This document shows positions 23,601-37,233 of a DNA stretch of 64,000 nt, piece by piece. Under the pieces are notes generated by a model. That model did no database searches, was not told the origin of the DNA, and saw only the letters and a list, made by a program, of their open reading frames with translations. This DNA is from Vespa crabro (lineage: Eukaryota; Arthropoda; Insecta; Hymenoptera; Vespidae): the NCBI RefSeq assembly GCF_910589235.1, contig NC_060955.1, positions 11,366,837-11,430,836 of the forward strand, in the 5' to 3' direction. The position numbers and the translations under genes are program-made. How positions within the stretch are numbered: the first letter of the stretch is position 1; the number at the start of each line of letters is the position of its first letter.

Positions 23601-26600
23601 AGATCGACACATGCGAATTTCGTTAATTGCTGAGATTTAATCGTGAAAGCATTGAACTAACTCGTACCACAGCTTGAGAATTGTTTCCAATCGATTCGGA
23701 CATTGTATTTCTGAAGATCAAACATCTATTTTATCTTGGAATCGACGTTTTAACCTTGTGTCTTAACGTATATACGTTTTTTCGTTCATAATGGCGTACC
23801 ATCGAAATACGAAATAATGAAATCTCATTCAAATTCAATTAGTTTATATTCTGTCGACGCATAACAAAGATTATTACAAGAATATATCTTCCTGACTGTG
23901 TGTAAATAGAAGTTTTCACATGAAAATTGTCGAAAAATGAGATCGACAAATGCGAATTTCTTTAATTGCAGAGATGTAATCGTGAAATCATTGAACTTAC
24001 TCGTACCACAGCTTGAGAAATGTTTCCAATCTATTCGGACATTGTATTTCTGAAGATCAAACATCCATTTTATCTTGGAATCGACGTTATAACCGTGTTT
24101 CATATTTTATATACGATTATTAGCTCATAAAGAAGTATCATCGAAATACGAAATTTGAAATCTCAATCAATATCAATGCTTTTATATTCTATCGACGCAG
24201 AATATACAATGGAACAAGATCATAAGTTTGTCACTATGTGTAAATACGAGTTTCAACATGAATATTGTAGAAAAATGAGATCGACACATGCGAATTTCGT
24301 TAATTGCTGAGATTTAATCGTGAAAGCATTGAACTAACTCGTACCACAGCTTGAGAATTGTTTCCAATCGATTCGGACATTGTATTTCTGAAGATCAAAC
24401 ATCTATTTTATCTTGGAATCGACGTTTTAACCTTGTGTCTTAACGTATATACGTTTTTTCGTTCATAATGGCGTACCATCGAAATACGAAATAATGAAAT
24501 CTCATTCAAATTCAATTAGTTTATATTCTGTCGACGCATAACAAAGATTATTACAAGAATATATCTTCCTGACTGTGTGTAAATAGAAGTTTTCACATGA
24601 AAATTGTCGAAAAATGAGATCGACAAATGCGAATTTCTTTAATTGCAGAGATGTAATCGTGAAATCATTGAACTTACTCGTACCACAGCTTGAGAAATGT
24701 TTCCAATCTATTCGGACATTGTATTTCTGAAGATCAAACATCCATTTTATCTTGGAATCGACGTTATAACCGTGTTTCATATTTTATATACGATTATTAG
24801 CTCATAAAGAAGTATCATCGAAATACGAAATTTGAAATCTCAATCAATATCAATGCTTTTATATTCTATCGACGCAGAATATACAATGGAACAAGATCAT
24901 AAGTTTGTCACTATGTGTAAATACGAGTTTCAACATGAATATTGTAGAAAAATGAGATCGACACATGCGAATTTCGTTAATTGCTGAGATTTAATCGTGA
25001 AAGCATTGAACTAACTCGTACCACAGCTTGAGAATTGTTTCCAATCGATTCGGACATTGTATTTCTGAAGATCAAACATCTATTTTATCTTGGAATCGAC
25101 GTTTTAACCTTGTGTCTTAACGTATATACGTTTTTTCGTTCATAATGGCGTACCATCGAAATACGAAATAATGAAATCTCATTCAAATTCAATTAGTTTA
25201 TATTCTGTCGACGCATAACAAAGATTATTACAAGAATATATCTTCCTGACTGTGTGTAAATAGAAGTTTTCACATGAAAATTGTCGAAAAATGAGATCGA
25301 CAAATGCGAATTTCTTTAATTGCAGAGATGTAATCGTGAAATCATTGAACTTACTCGTACCACAGCTTGAGAAATGTTTCCAATCTATTCGGACATTGTA
25401 TTTCTGAAGATCAAACATCCATTTTATCTTGGAATCGACGTTATAACCGTGTTTCATATTTTATATACGATTATTAGCTCATAAAGAAGTATCATCGAAA
25501 TACGAAATTTGAAATCTCAATCAATATCAATGCTTTTATATTCTATCGACGAAGAATATACAATGGAACAAGATCATAAGTTTGTCACTATGTGTAAATA
25601 CGAGTTTCAACATGAATATTGTAGAAAAATGAGATCGACACATGCGAATTTCGTTAATTGCTGAGATTTAATCGTGAAAGCATTGAACTAACTCGTACCA
25701 CAGCTTGAGAATTGTTTCCAATCGATTCGGACATTGTATTTCTGAAGATCAAACATCTATTTTATCTTGGAATCGACGTTTTAACCTTGTGTCTTAACGT
25801 ATATACGTTTTTTCGTTCATAATGGCGTACCATCGAAATACGAAATAATGAAATCTCATTCAAATTCAATTAGTTTATATTCTGTCGACGCATAATAAAG
25901 ATTACAACAAGAATATATCTTCCTGACTGTGTGTAAATAGAAGTTTTAACATGAAAATTGTCGAAAAATGAGATCGACAAATGCGAATTTTGTTAAATGC
26001 TGAGATAAAATCGTGAACACATTGAAATTACTCGTACCACAGCTTCAGAAATGTTTCCAATCAATTCGGACATTGTATTTCTGAAGATCAAACATTTATT
26101 TTATCTTGGAATCGACGTTATAACCTTGTTTCATATTTTATATACGATTATTAGCTCATAAAGAAGTATCATCGAAATACGAAATTTCAAATCTCAATCA
26201 ATATCAATGCTTTTATATTCTATCGACGCAGAATATACAAAGGAACAAGAACATAAGTTTGTCACTATGTGTAAATACGAGTTTTAACATGAATATTGTC
26301 GAAAATTGAGATCGACACATGCGAATTTCGTTAATTGCTGAGATTTAATCGTGAAAGCATTGAACTAACTCGTACCACAGCTTGAGAATTGTTTCCAATC
26401 GATTCGGACATTGTATTTCTGAAGATCAAACATCTATTTTATCTTGGAATCGACGTTTTAACCTTGTGTCTTAACGTATATACGTTTTTTCGTTCATAAT
26501 GGCGTACCATCGAAATACGAAATAATGAAATCTCATTCAAATTCAATTAGTTTATATTCTGTCGACGCATAACAAAGATTATTACAAGAATATATCTTCC

Positions 26601-29600
26601 TGACTGTGTGTAAATAGAAGTTTTCACATGAAAATTGTCGAAAAATGAGATCGACAAATGCGAATTTCTTTAATTGCAGAGATGTAATCGTGAAATCATT
26701 GAACTTACTCGTACCACAGCTTGAGAAATGTTTCCAATCTATTCGGACATTGTATTTCTGAAGATCAAACATCCATTTTATCTTGGAATCGACGTTATAA
26801 CCGTGTTTCATATTTTATATACGATTATTAGCTCATAAAGAAGTATCATCGAAATACGAAATTTGAAATCTCAATCAATATCAATGCTTTTATATTCTAT
26901 CGACGCAGAATATACAATGGAACAAGATCATAAGTTTGTCACTATGTGTAAATACGAGTTTCAACATGAATATTGTAGAAAAATGAGATCGACACATGCG
27001 AATTTCGTTAATTGCTGAGATTTAATCGTGAAAGTATTGAACTAACTCGTACCACAGCTTGAGAATTGTTTCCAATCGATTCGGACATTGTATTTCTGAA
27101 GATCAAACATCTATTTTATCTTGGAATCGACGTTTTAACCTTGTGTCTTAACGTATATACGTTTTTTCGTTCATAATGGCGTACCATCGAAATACGAAAT
27201 AATGAAATCTCATTCAAATTCAATTAGTTTATATTCTGTCGACGCATAACAAAGATTATTACAAGAATATATCTTCCTGACTGTGTGTAAATAGAAGTTT
27301 TCACATGAAAATTGTCGAAAAATGAGATCGACAAATGCGAATTTCTTTAATTGCAGAGATGTAATCGTGAAATCATTGAACTTACTCGTACCACAGCTTG
27401 AGAAATGTTTCCAATCTATTCGGACATTGTATTTCTGAAGATCAAACATCCATTTTATCTTGGAATCGACGTTATAACCGTGTTTCATATTTTATATACG
27501 ATTATTAGCTCATAAAGAAGTATCATCGAAATACGAAATTTGAAATCTCAATCAATATCAATGCTTTTATATTCTATCGACGCAGAATATACAATGGAAC
27601 AAGATCATAAGTTTGTCACTATGTGTAAATACGAGTTTCAACATGAATATTGTAGAAAAATGAGATCGACACATGCGAATTTCGTTAATTGCTGAGATTT
27701 AATCGTGAAAGCATTGAACTAACTCGTACCACAGCTTGAGAATTGTTTCCAATCGATTCGGACATTGTATTTCTGAAGATCAAACATCTATTTTATCTTG
27801 GAATCGACGTTTTAACCTTGTGTCTTAACGTATATACGTTTTTTCGTTCATAATGGCGTACCATCGAAATACGAAATAATGAAATCTCATTCAAATTCAA
27901 TTAGTTTATATTCTGTCGACGCATAACAAAGATTATTACAAGAATATATCTTCCTGACTGTGTGTAAATAGAAGTTTTCACATGAAAATTGTCGAAAAAT
28001 GAGATCGACAAATGCGAATTTCTTTAATTGCAGAGATGTAATCGTGAAATCATTGAACTTACTCGTACCACAGCTTGAGAAATGTTTCCAATCTATTCGG
28101 ACATTGTATTTCTGAAGATCAAACATCCATTTTATCTTGGAATCGACGTTATAACCGTGTTTCATATTTTATATACGATTATTAGCTCATAAAGAAGTAT
28201 CATCGAAATACGAAATTTGAAATCTCAATCAATATCAATGCTTTTATATTCTATCGACGCAGAATATACAATGGAACAAGATCATAAGTTTGTCACTATG
28301 TGTAAATACGAGTTTCAACATGAATATTGTAGAAAAATGAGATCGACACATGCGAATTTCGTTAATTGCTGAGATTTAATCGTGAAAGCATTGAACTAAC
28401 TCGTACCACAGCTTGAGAATTGTTTCCAATCGATTCGGACATTGTATTTCTGAAGATCAAACATCTATTTTATCTTGGAATCGACGTTTTAACCTTGTGT
28501 CTTAACGTATATACGTTTTTTCGTTCATAATGGCGTACCATCGAAATACGAAATAATGAAATCTCATTCAAATTCAATTAGTTTATATTCTGTCGACGCA
28601 TAATAAAGATTACAACAAGAATATATCTTCCTGACTGTGTGTAAATAGAAGTTTTAACATGAAAATTGTCGAAAAATGAGATCGACAAATGCGAATTTTG
28701 TTAAATGCTGAGATAAAATCGTGAACACATTGAAATTACTCGTACCACAGCTTCAGAAATGTTTCCAATCAATTCGGACATTGTATTTCTGAAGATCAAA
28801 CATTTATTTTATCTTGGAATCGACGTTATAACCTTGTTTCATATTTTATATACGATTATTAGCTCATAAAGAAGTATCATCGAAATACGAAATTTCAAAT
28901 CTCAATCAATATCAATGCTTTTATATTCTATCGACGCAGAATATACAAAGGAACAAGAACATAAGTTTGTCACTATGTGTAAATACGAGTTTTAACATGA
29001 ATATTGTCGAAAATTGAGATCGACACATGCGAATTTCGTTAATTGCTGAGATTTAATCGTGAAAGCATTGAACTAACTCGTACCACAGCTTGAGAATTGT
29101 TTCCAATCGATTCGGACATTGTATTTCTGAAGATCAAACATCTATTTTATCTTGGAATCGACGTTTTAACCTTGTGTCTTAACGTATATACGTTTTTTCG
29201 TTCATAATGGCGTACCATCGAAATACGAAATAATGAAATCTCATTCAAATTCAATTAGTTTATATTCTGTCGACGCATAACAAAGATTATTACAAGAATA
29301 TATCTTCCTGACTGTGTGTAAATAGAAGTTTTCACATGAAAATTGTCGAAAAATGAGATCGACAAATGCGAATTTCTTTAATTGCAGAGATGTAATCGTG
29401 AAATCATTGAACTTACTCGTACCACAGCTTGAGAAATGTTTCCAATCTATTCGGACATTGTATTTCTGAAGATCAAACATCCATTTTATCTTGGAATCGA
29501 CGTTATTACCGTGTTTCATATTTTATATACGATTATTAGCTCATAAAGAAGTATCATCGAAATACGAAATTTGAAATCTCAATCAATATCAATGCTTTTA

Positions 29601-30802
29601 TATTCTATCGACGCAGAATATACAATGGAACAAGATCATAAGTTTGTCACTATGTGTAAATACGAGTTTCAACATGAATATTGTAGAAAAATGAGATCGA
29701 CACATGCGAATTTCGTTAATTGCTGAGATTTAATCGTGAAAGCATTGAACTAACTCGTACCACAGCTTGAGAATTGTTTCCAATCGATTCGGACATTGTA
29801 TTTCTGAAGATCAAACATCTATTTTATCTTGGAATCGACGTTTTAACCTTGTGTCTTAACGTATATACGTTTTTTCGTTCATAATGGCGTACCATCGAAA
29901 TACGAAATAATGAAATCTCATTCAAATTCAATTAGTTTATATTCTGTCGACGCATAATAAAGATTACAACAAGAATATATCTTCCTGACTGTGTGTAAAT
30001 AGAAGTTTTAACATGAAAATTGTCGAAAAATGAGATCGACAAATGCGAATTTTGTTAAATGCTGAGATAAAATCGTGAACACATTGAAATTACTCGTACC
30101 ACAGCTTCAGAAATGTTTCCAATCAATTCGGACATTGTATTTCTGAAGATCAAACATTTATTTTATCTTGGAATCGACGTTATAACCTTGTTTCATATTT
30201 TATATACGATTATTAGCTCATAAAGAAGTATCATCGAAATACGAAATTTCAAATCTCAATCAATATCAATGCTTTTATATTCTATCGACGTAGAATATAC
30301 AAAGGAACAAGAACATAAGTTTGTCACTATGTGTAAATACGAGTTTTAACATGAATATTGTCGAAAATTGAGATCGACACATGCGAATTTCGTTAATTGC
30401 TGAGATTTAATCGTGAAAGCATTGAACTAACTCGTACCACAGCTTGAGAATTGTTTCCAATCGATTCGGACATTGTATTTCTGAAGATCAAACATCTATT
30501 TTATCTTGGAATCGACGTTTTAACCTTGTGTCTTAACGTATATACGTTTTTTCGTTCATAATGGCGTACCATCGAAATACGAAATAATGAAATCTCATTC
30601 AAATTCAATTAGTTTATATTCTGTCGACGCATAACAAAGATTATTACAAGAATATATCTTCCTGACTGTGTGTAAATAGAAGTTTTCACATGAAAATTGT
30701 CGAAAAATGAGATCGACAAATGCGAATTTCTTTAATTGCAGAGATGTAATCGTGAAATCATTGAACTTACTCGTACCACAGCTTGAGAAATGTTTCCAAT
30801 CT
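20648..30802 (+). repeat. Tetramer/dimer composite HOR block (1354, 2031 and 2708 bp units)
   Basis: The monomer order is A B2 C B at 20648, then A B + A B2 C B at 22002 (2031 bp), A B A B A B2 C B at 24033 and again at 26741 (2708 bp each), and A B2 C B at 29449 (1354 bp). Every unit ends with the A-B2-C-B tetramer and differs in the number of A-B dimers before it (0, 1, 2, 2, 0). Strict 338/339 alternation holds throughout. Most plain B copies before A carry the CATAACAAAG/ATTATTACAAG haplotype, while B2 copies carry CATAATAAAG/ATTACAACAAG. Confidence 0.92.
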
Positions 30803-31817
30803 ATTCGGACATTGTATTTCTGAAGATCAAACATCCATTTTATCTTGGAATCGACGTTATAACCTTGTTTCATATTTTATATACGATTATTAGCTCATAA
30901 AGAAGTATCATCGAAATACGAAATTTGAAATCTCAATCAATATCAATGCTTTTATATTCTATCGACGCAGAATATACAATGGAACAAGATCATAAGTTTG
31001 TCACTATGTGTAAATACGAGTTTCAACATGAATATTGTAGAAAAATGAGATCGACACATGCGAATTTCGTTAATTGCTGAGATTTAATCGTGAAAGCATT
31101 GAACTAACTCGTACCACAGCTTGAGAATTGTTTCCAATCGATTCGGACATTGTATTTCTGAAGATCAAACATTTATTTTATCTTGGAATCGACGTTATAA
31201 CCTTGTTTCATATTTTATATACGATTATTAGCTCATAAAGAAGTATCATCGAAATACGAAATTTCAAATCTCAATCAATATCAATGCTTCTATATTCTAT
31301 CGACGCAGAATATACAAAGGAACAAGAACATAAGTTTGTCACTATGTGTAAATACGAGTTTTAACATGAATATTGTCGAAAATTGAGATCGACACATGCG
31401 AATTTCGTTAATTGCTGAGATTTAATCGTGAAAGCATTGAACTAACTCGTACCACAGCTTGAGAATTGTTTCCAATCGATTCGGACATTGTATTTCTGAA
31501 GATCAAACATCTATTTTATCTTGGAATCGACGTTTTAACCTTGTGTCTTAACGTATATACGTTTTTTCGTTCATAATGGCGTACCATCGAAATACGAAAT
31601 AATGAAATCTCATTCAAATTCAATTAGTTTATATTCTGTCGACGCATAACAAAGATTATTACAAGAATATATCTTCCTGACTGTGTGTAAATAGAAGTTT
31701 TCACATGAAAATTGTCGAAAAATGAGATCGACAAATGCGAATTTCTTTAATTGCAGAGATGTAATCGTGAAATCATTGAACTTACTCGTACCACAGCTTG
31801 AGAAATGTTTCCAATCT
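30803..31817 (+). repeat. Irregular trimer A-C-B (1015 bp)
   Basis: Monomers start at 30803 (A with the CCTTG variant), 31141 (C) and 31479 (B). Class C follows A directly with no B2 between, so two 338-bp units are adjacent. Compared with the surrounding A-B2-C-B tetramer, one 339-bp monomer is missing, as expected from unequal exchange between the A tail and the like-sequenced C front. The C copy has the private change CTTCTATATTC. Confidence 0.88.
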
Positions 31818-34800
31818 ATTCGGACATTGTATTTCTGAAGATCAAACATCCATTTTATCTTGGAATCGACGTTATAACCGTGTTTCATATTTTATATACG
31901 ATTATTAGCTCATAAAGAAGTATCATCGAAATACGAAATTTGAAATCTCAATCAATATCAATGCTTTTATATTCTATCGACGCAGAATATACAATGGAAC
32001 AAGATCATAAGTTTGTCACTATGTGTAAATACGAGTTTCAACATGAATATTGTAGAAAAATGAGATCGACACATGCGAATTTCGTTAATTGCTGAGATTT
32101 AATCGTGAAAGCATTGAACTAACTCGTACCACAGCTTGAGAATTGTTTCCAATCGATTCGGACATTGTATTTCTGAAGATCAAACATCTATTTTATCTTG
32201 GAATCGACGTTTTAACCTTGTGTCTTAACGTATATACGTTTTTTCGTTCATAATGGCGTACCATCGAAATACGAAATAATGAAATCTCATTCAAATTCAA
32301 TTAGTTTATATTCTGTCGACGCATAACAAAGATTATTACAAGAATATATCTTCCTGACTGTGTGTAAATAGAAGTTTTCACATGAAAATTGTCGAAAAAT
32401 GAGATCGACAAATGCGAATTTCTTTAATTGCAGAGATGTAATCGTGAAATCATTGAACTTACTCGTACCACAGCTTGAGAAATGTTTCCAATCTATTCGG
32501 ACATTGTATTTCTGAAGATCAAACATCCATTTTATCTTGGAATCGACGTTATAACCGTGTTTCATATTTTATATACGATTATTAGCTCATAAAGTAGTAT
32601 CATCGAAATACGAAATTTGAAATCTCAATCAATATCAATGCTTTTATATTCTATCGACGCAGAATATATAATGGAACAAGATCATAAGTTTGTCACTATG
32701 TGTAAATACGAGTTTCAACATGAATATTGTAGAAAAATGAGATCGACACATGCGAATTTCGTTAATTGCTGAGATTTAATCGTGAAAGCATTGAACTAAC
32801 TCGTACCACAGCTTGAGAATTGTTTCCAATCGATTCGGACATTGTATTTCTGAAGATCAAACATCTATTTTATCTTGGAATCGACGTTTTAACCTTGTGT
32901 CTTAACGTATATACGTTTTTTCGTTCATAATGGCGTACCATCGAAATACGAAATAATGAAATCTCATTCAAATTCAATTAGTTTATATTCTGTCGACGCA
33001 TAACAAAGATTATTACAAGAATATATCTTCCTGACTGTGTGTAAATAGAAGTTTTCACATGAAAATTGTCGAAAAATGAGATCGACAAATGCGAATTTCT
33101 TTAATTGCAGAGATGTAATCGTGAAATCATTGAACTTACTCGTACCACAGCTTGAGAAATGTTTCCAATCTATTCGGACATTGTATTTCTGAAGATCAAA
33201 CATCCATTTTATCTTGGAATCGACGTTATAACCGTGTTTCATATTTTATATACGATTATTAGCTCATAAAGTAGTATCATCGAAATACGAAATTTGAAAT
33301 CTCAATCAATATCAATGCTTTTATATTCTATCGACGCAGAATATACAATGGAACAAGATCATAAGTTTGTCACTATGTGTAAATACGAGTTTCAACATGA
33401 ATATTGTAGAAAAATGAGATCGACACATGCGAATTTCGTTAATTGCTGAGATTTAATCGTGAAAGCATTGAACTAACTCGTACCACAGCTTGAGAATTGT
33501 TTCCAATCGATTCGGACATTGTATTTCTGAAGATCAAACATCTATTTTATCTTGGAATCGACGTTTTAACCTTGTGTCTTAACGTATATACGTTTTTTCG
33601 TTCATAATGGCGTACCATCGAAATACGAAATAATGAAATCTCATTCAAATTCAATTAGTTTATATTCTGTCGACGCATAATAAAGATTACAACAAGAATA
33701 TATCTTCCTGACTGTGTGTAAATAGAAGTTTTAACATGAAAATTGTCGAAAAATGAGATCGACAAATGCGAATTTTGTTAAATGCTGAGATAAAATCGTG
33801 AACACATTGAAATTACTCGTACCACAGCTTCAGAAATGTTTCCAATCAATTCGGACATTGTATTTCTGAAGATCAAACATTTATTTTATCTTGGAATCGA
33901 CGTTATAACCTTGTTTCATATTTTATATACGATTATTAGCTCATAAAGAAGTATCATCGAAATACGAAATTTCAAATCTCAATCAATATCAATGCTTTTA
34001 TATTCTATCGACGCAGAATATACAAAGGAACAAGAACATAAGTTTGTCACTATGTGTAAATACGAGTTTTAACATGAATATTGTCGAAAATTGAGATCGA
34101 CACATGCGAATTTCGTTAATTGCTGAGATTTAATCGTGAAAGCATTGAACTAACTCGTACCACAGCTTGAGAATTGTTTCCAATCGATTCGGACATTGTA
34201 TTTCTGAAGATCAAACATCTATTTTATCTTGGAATCGACGTTTTAACCTTGTGTCTTAACGTATATACGTTTTTTCGTTCATAATGGCGTACCATCGAAA
34301 TACGAAATAATGAAATCTCATTCAAATTCAATTAGTTTATATTCTGTCGACGCATAACAAAGATTATTACAGGAATATATCTTCCTGACTGTGTGTAAAT
34401 AGAAGTTTTCACATGAAAATTGTCGAAAAATGAGATCGACAAATGCGAATTTCTTTAATTGCAGAGATGTAATCGTGAAATCATTGAACTTACTCGTACC
34501 ACAGCTTGAGAAATGTTTCCAATCTATTCGGACATTGTATTTCTGAAGATCAAACATCCATTTTATCTTGGAATCGACGTTATAACCGTGTTTCATATTT
34601 TATATACGATTATTAGCTCATAAAGAAGTATCATCGAAATACGAAATTTGAAATCTCAATCAATATCAATGCTTTTATATTCTATCGACGCAGAATATAC
34701 AATGGAACAAGATCATAAGTTTGTCACTATGTGTAAATACGAGTTTCAGCATGAATATTGTAGAAAAATGAGATCGACACATGCGAATTTCGTTAATTGC

Positions 34801-37233
34801 TGAGATTTAATCGTGAAAGCATTGAACTAACTCGTACCACAGCTTGAGAATTGTTTCCAATCGATTCGGACATTGTATTTCTGAAGATCAAACATCTATT
34901 TTATCTTGGAATCGACGTTTTAACCTTGTGTCTTAACGTATATACGTTTTTTCGTTCATAATGGCGTACCATCGAAATACGAAATAATGAAATCTCATTC
35001 AAATTCAATTAGTTTATATTCTGTCGACGCATAACAAAGATTATTACAAGAATATATCTTCCTGACTGTGTGTAAATAGAAGTTTTCACATGAAAATTGT
35101 CGAAAAATGAGATCGACAAATGCGAATTTCTTTAATTGCAGAGATGTAATCGTGAAATCATTGAACTTACTCGTACCACAGCTTGAGAAATGTTTCCAAT
35201 CTATTCGGACATTGTATTTCTGAAGATCAAACATCCATTTTATCTTGGAATCGACGTTATAACCGTGTTTCATATTTTATATACGATTATTAGCTCATAA
35301 AGAAGTATCATCGAAATACGAAATTTGAAATCTCAATCAATATCAATGCTTTTATATTCTATCGACGCAGAATATACAATGGAACAAGATCATAAGTTTG
35401 TCACTATGTGTAAATACGAGTTTCAGCATGAATATTGTAGAAAAATGAGATCGACACATGCGAATTTCGTTAATTGCTGAGATTTAATCGTGAAAGCATT
35501 GAACTAACTCGTACCACAGCTTGAGAATTGTTTCCAATCGATTCGGACATTGTATTTCTGAAGATCAAACATCTATTTTATCTTGGAATCGACGTTTTAA
35601 CCTTGTGTCTTAACGTATATACGTTTTTTCGTTCATAATGGCGTACCATCGAAATACGAAATAATGAAATCTCATTCAAATTCAATTAGTTTATATTCTG
35701 TCGACGCATAACAAAGATTATTACAAGAATATATCTTCCTGACTGTGTGTAAATAGAAGTTTTCACATGAAAATTGTCGAAAAATGAGATCGACAAATGC
35801 GAATTTCTTTAATTGCAGAGATGTAATCGTGAAATCATTGAACTTACTCGTACCACAGCTTGAGAAATGTTTCCAATCTATTCGGACATTGTATTTCTGA
35901 AGATCAAACATCCATTTTATCTTGGAATCGACGTTATAACCGTGTTTCATATTTTATATACGATTATTAGCTCATAAAGAAGTATCATCGAAATACGAAA
36001 TTTGAAATCTCAATCAATATCAATGCTTTTATATTCTATCGACGCAGAATATACAATGGAACAAGATCATAAGTTTGTCACTATGTGTAAATACGAGTTT
36101 CAACATGAATATTGTAGAAAAATGAGATCGACACATGCGAATTTCGTTAATTGCTGAGATTTAATCGTGAAAGCATTGAACTTACTCGTACCACAGCTTG
36201 AGAATTGTTTCCAATCGATTCGGACATTGTATTTCTGAAGATCAAACATCTATTTTATCTTGGAATCGACGTTTTAACCTTGTGTCTTAACGTATATACG
36301 TTTTTTCGTTCATAATGGCGTACCATCGAAATACGAAATAATGAAATCTCATTCAAATTCAATTAGTTTATATTCTGTCGACGCATAATAAAGATTACAA
36401 CAAGAATATATCTTCCTGACTGTGTGTAAATAGAAGTTTTAACATGAAAATTGTCGAAAAATGAGATCGACAAATGCGAATTTTGTTAAATGCTGAGATA
36501 AAATCGTGAACACATTGAAATTACTCGTACCACAGCTTCAGAAATGTTTCCAATCAATTCGGACATTGTATTTCTGAAGATCAAACATTTATTTTATCTT
36601 GGAATCGACGTTATAACCTTGTTTCATATTTTATATACGATTATTAGCTCATAAAGAAGTATCATCGAAATACGAAATTTCAAATCTCAATCAATATCAA
36701 TGCTTTTATATTCTATCGACGCAGAATATACAAAGGAACAAGAACATAAGTTTGTCACTATGTGTAAATACGAGTTTTAACATGAATATTGTCGAAAATT
36801 GAGATCGACACATGCGAATTTCGTTAATTGCTGAGATTTAATCGTGAAAGCATTGAACTAACTCGTACCACAGCTTGAGAATTGTTTCCAATCGATTCGG
36901 ACATTGTATTTCTGAAGATCAAACATCTATTTTATCTTGGAATCGACGTTTTAACCTTGTGTCTTAACGTATATACGTTTTTTCGTTCATAATGGCGTAC
37001 CATCGAAATACGAAATAATGAAATCTCATTCAAATTCAATTAGTTTATATTCTGTCGACGCATAACAAAGATTATTACAAGAATATATCTTCCTGACTGT
37101 GTGTAAATAGAAGTTTTCACATGAAAATTGTCGAAAAATGAGATCGACAAATGCGAATTTCTTTAATTGCAGAGATGTAATCGTGAAATCATTGAACTTA
37201 CTCGTACCACAGCTTGAGAAATGTTTCCAATCT
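31818..37233 (+). repeat. Octamer HOR block (A-B-A-B-A-B2-C-B) x2, 2708 bp
   Basis: Two consecutive units, 31818-34525 and 34526-37233, have the same monomer order as the units at 24033 and 26741. Private variants include AAAGTAGTATC in A monomers at 32495 and 33172 of the first unit, and TTTCAGCATG in A monomers at 34526 and 35203 of the second. Shared private changes in neighbouring dimers show local dimer-level exchange within the octamer. Confidence 0.92.
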
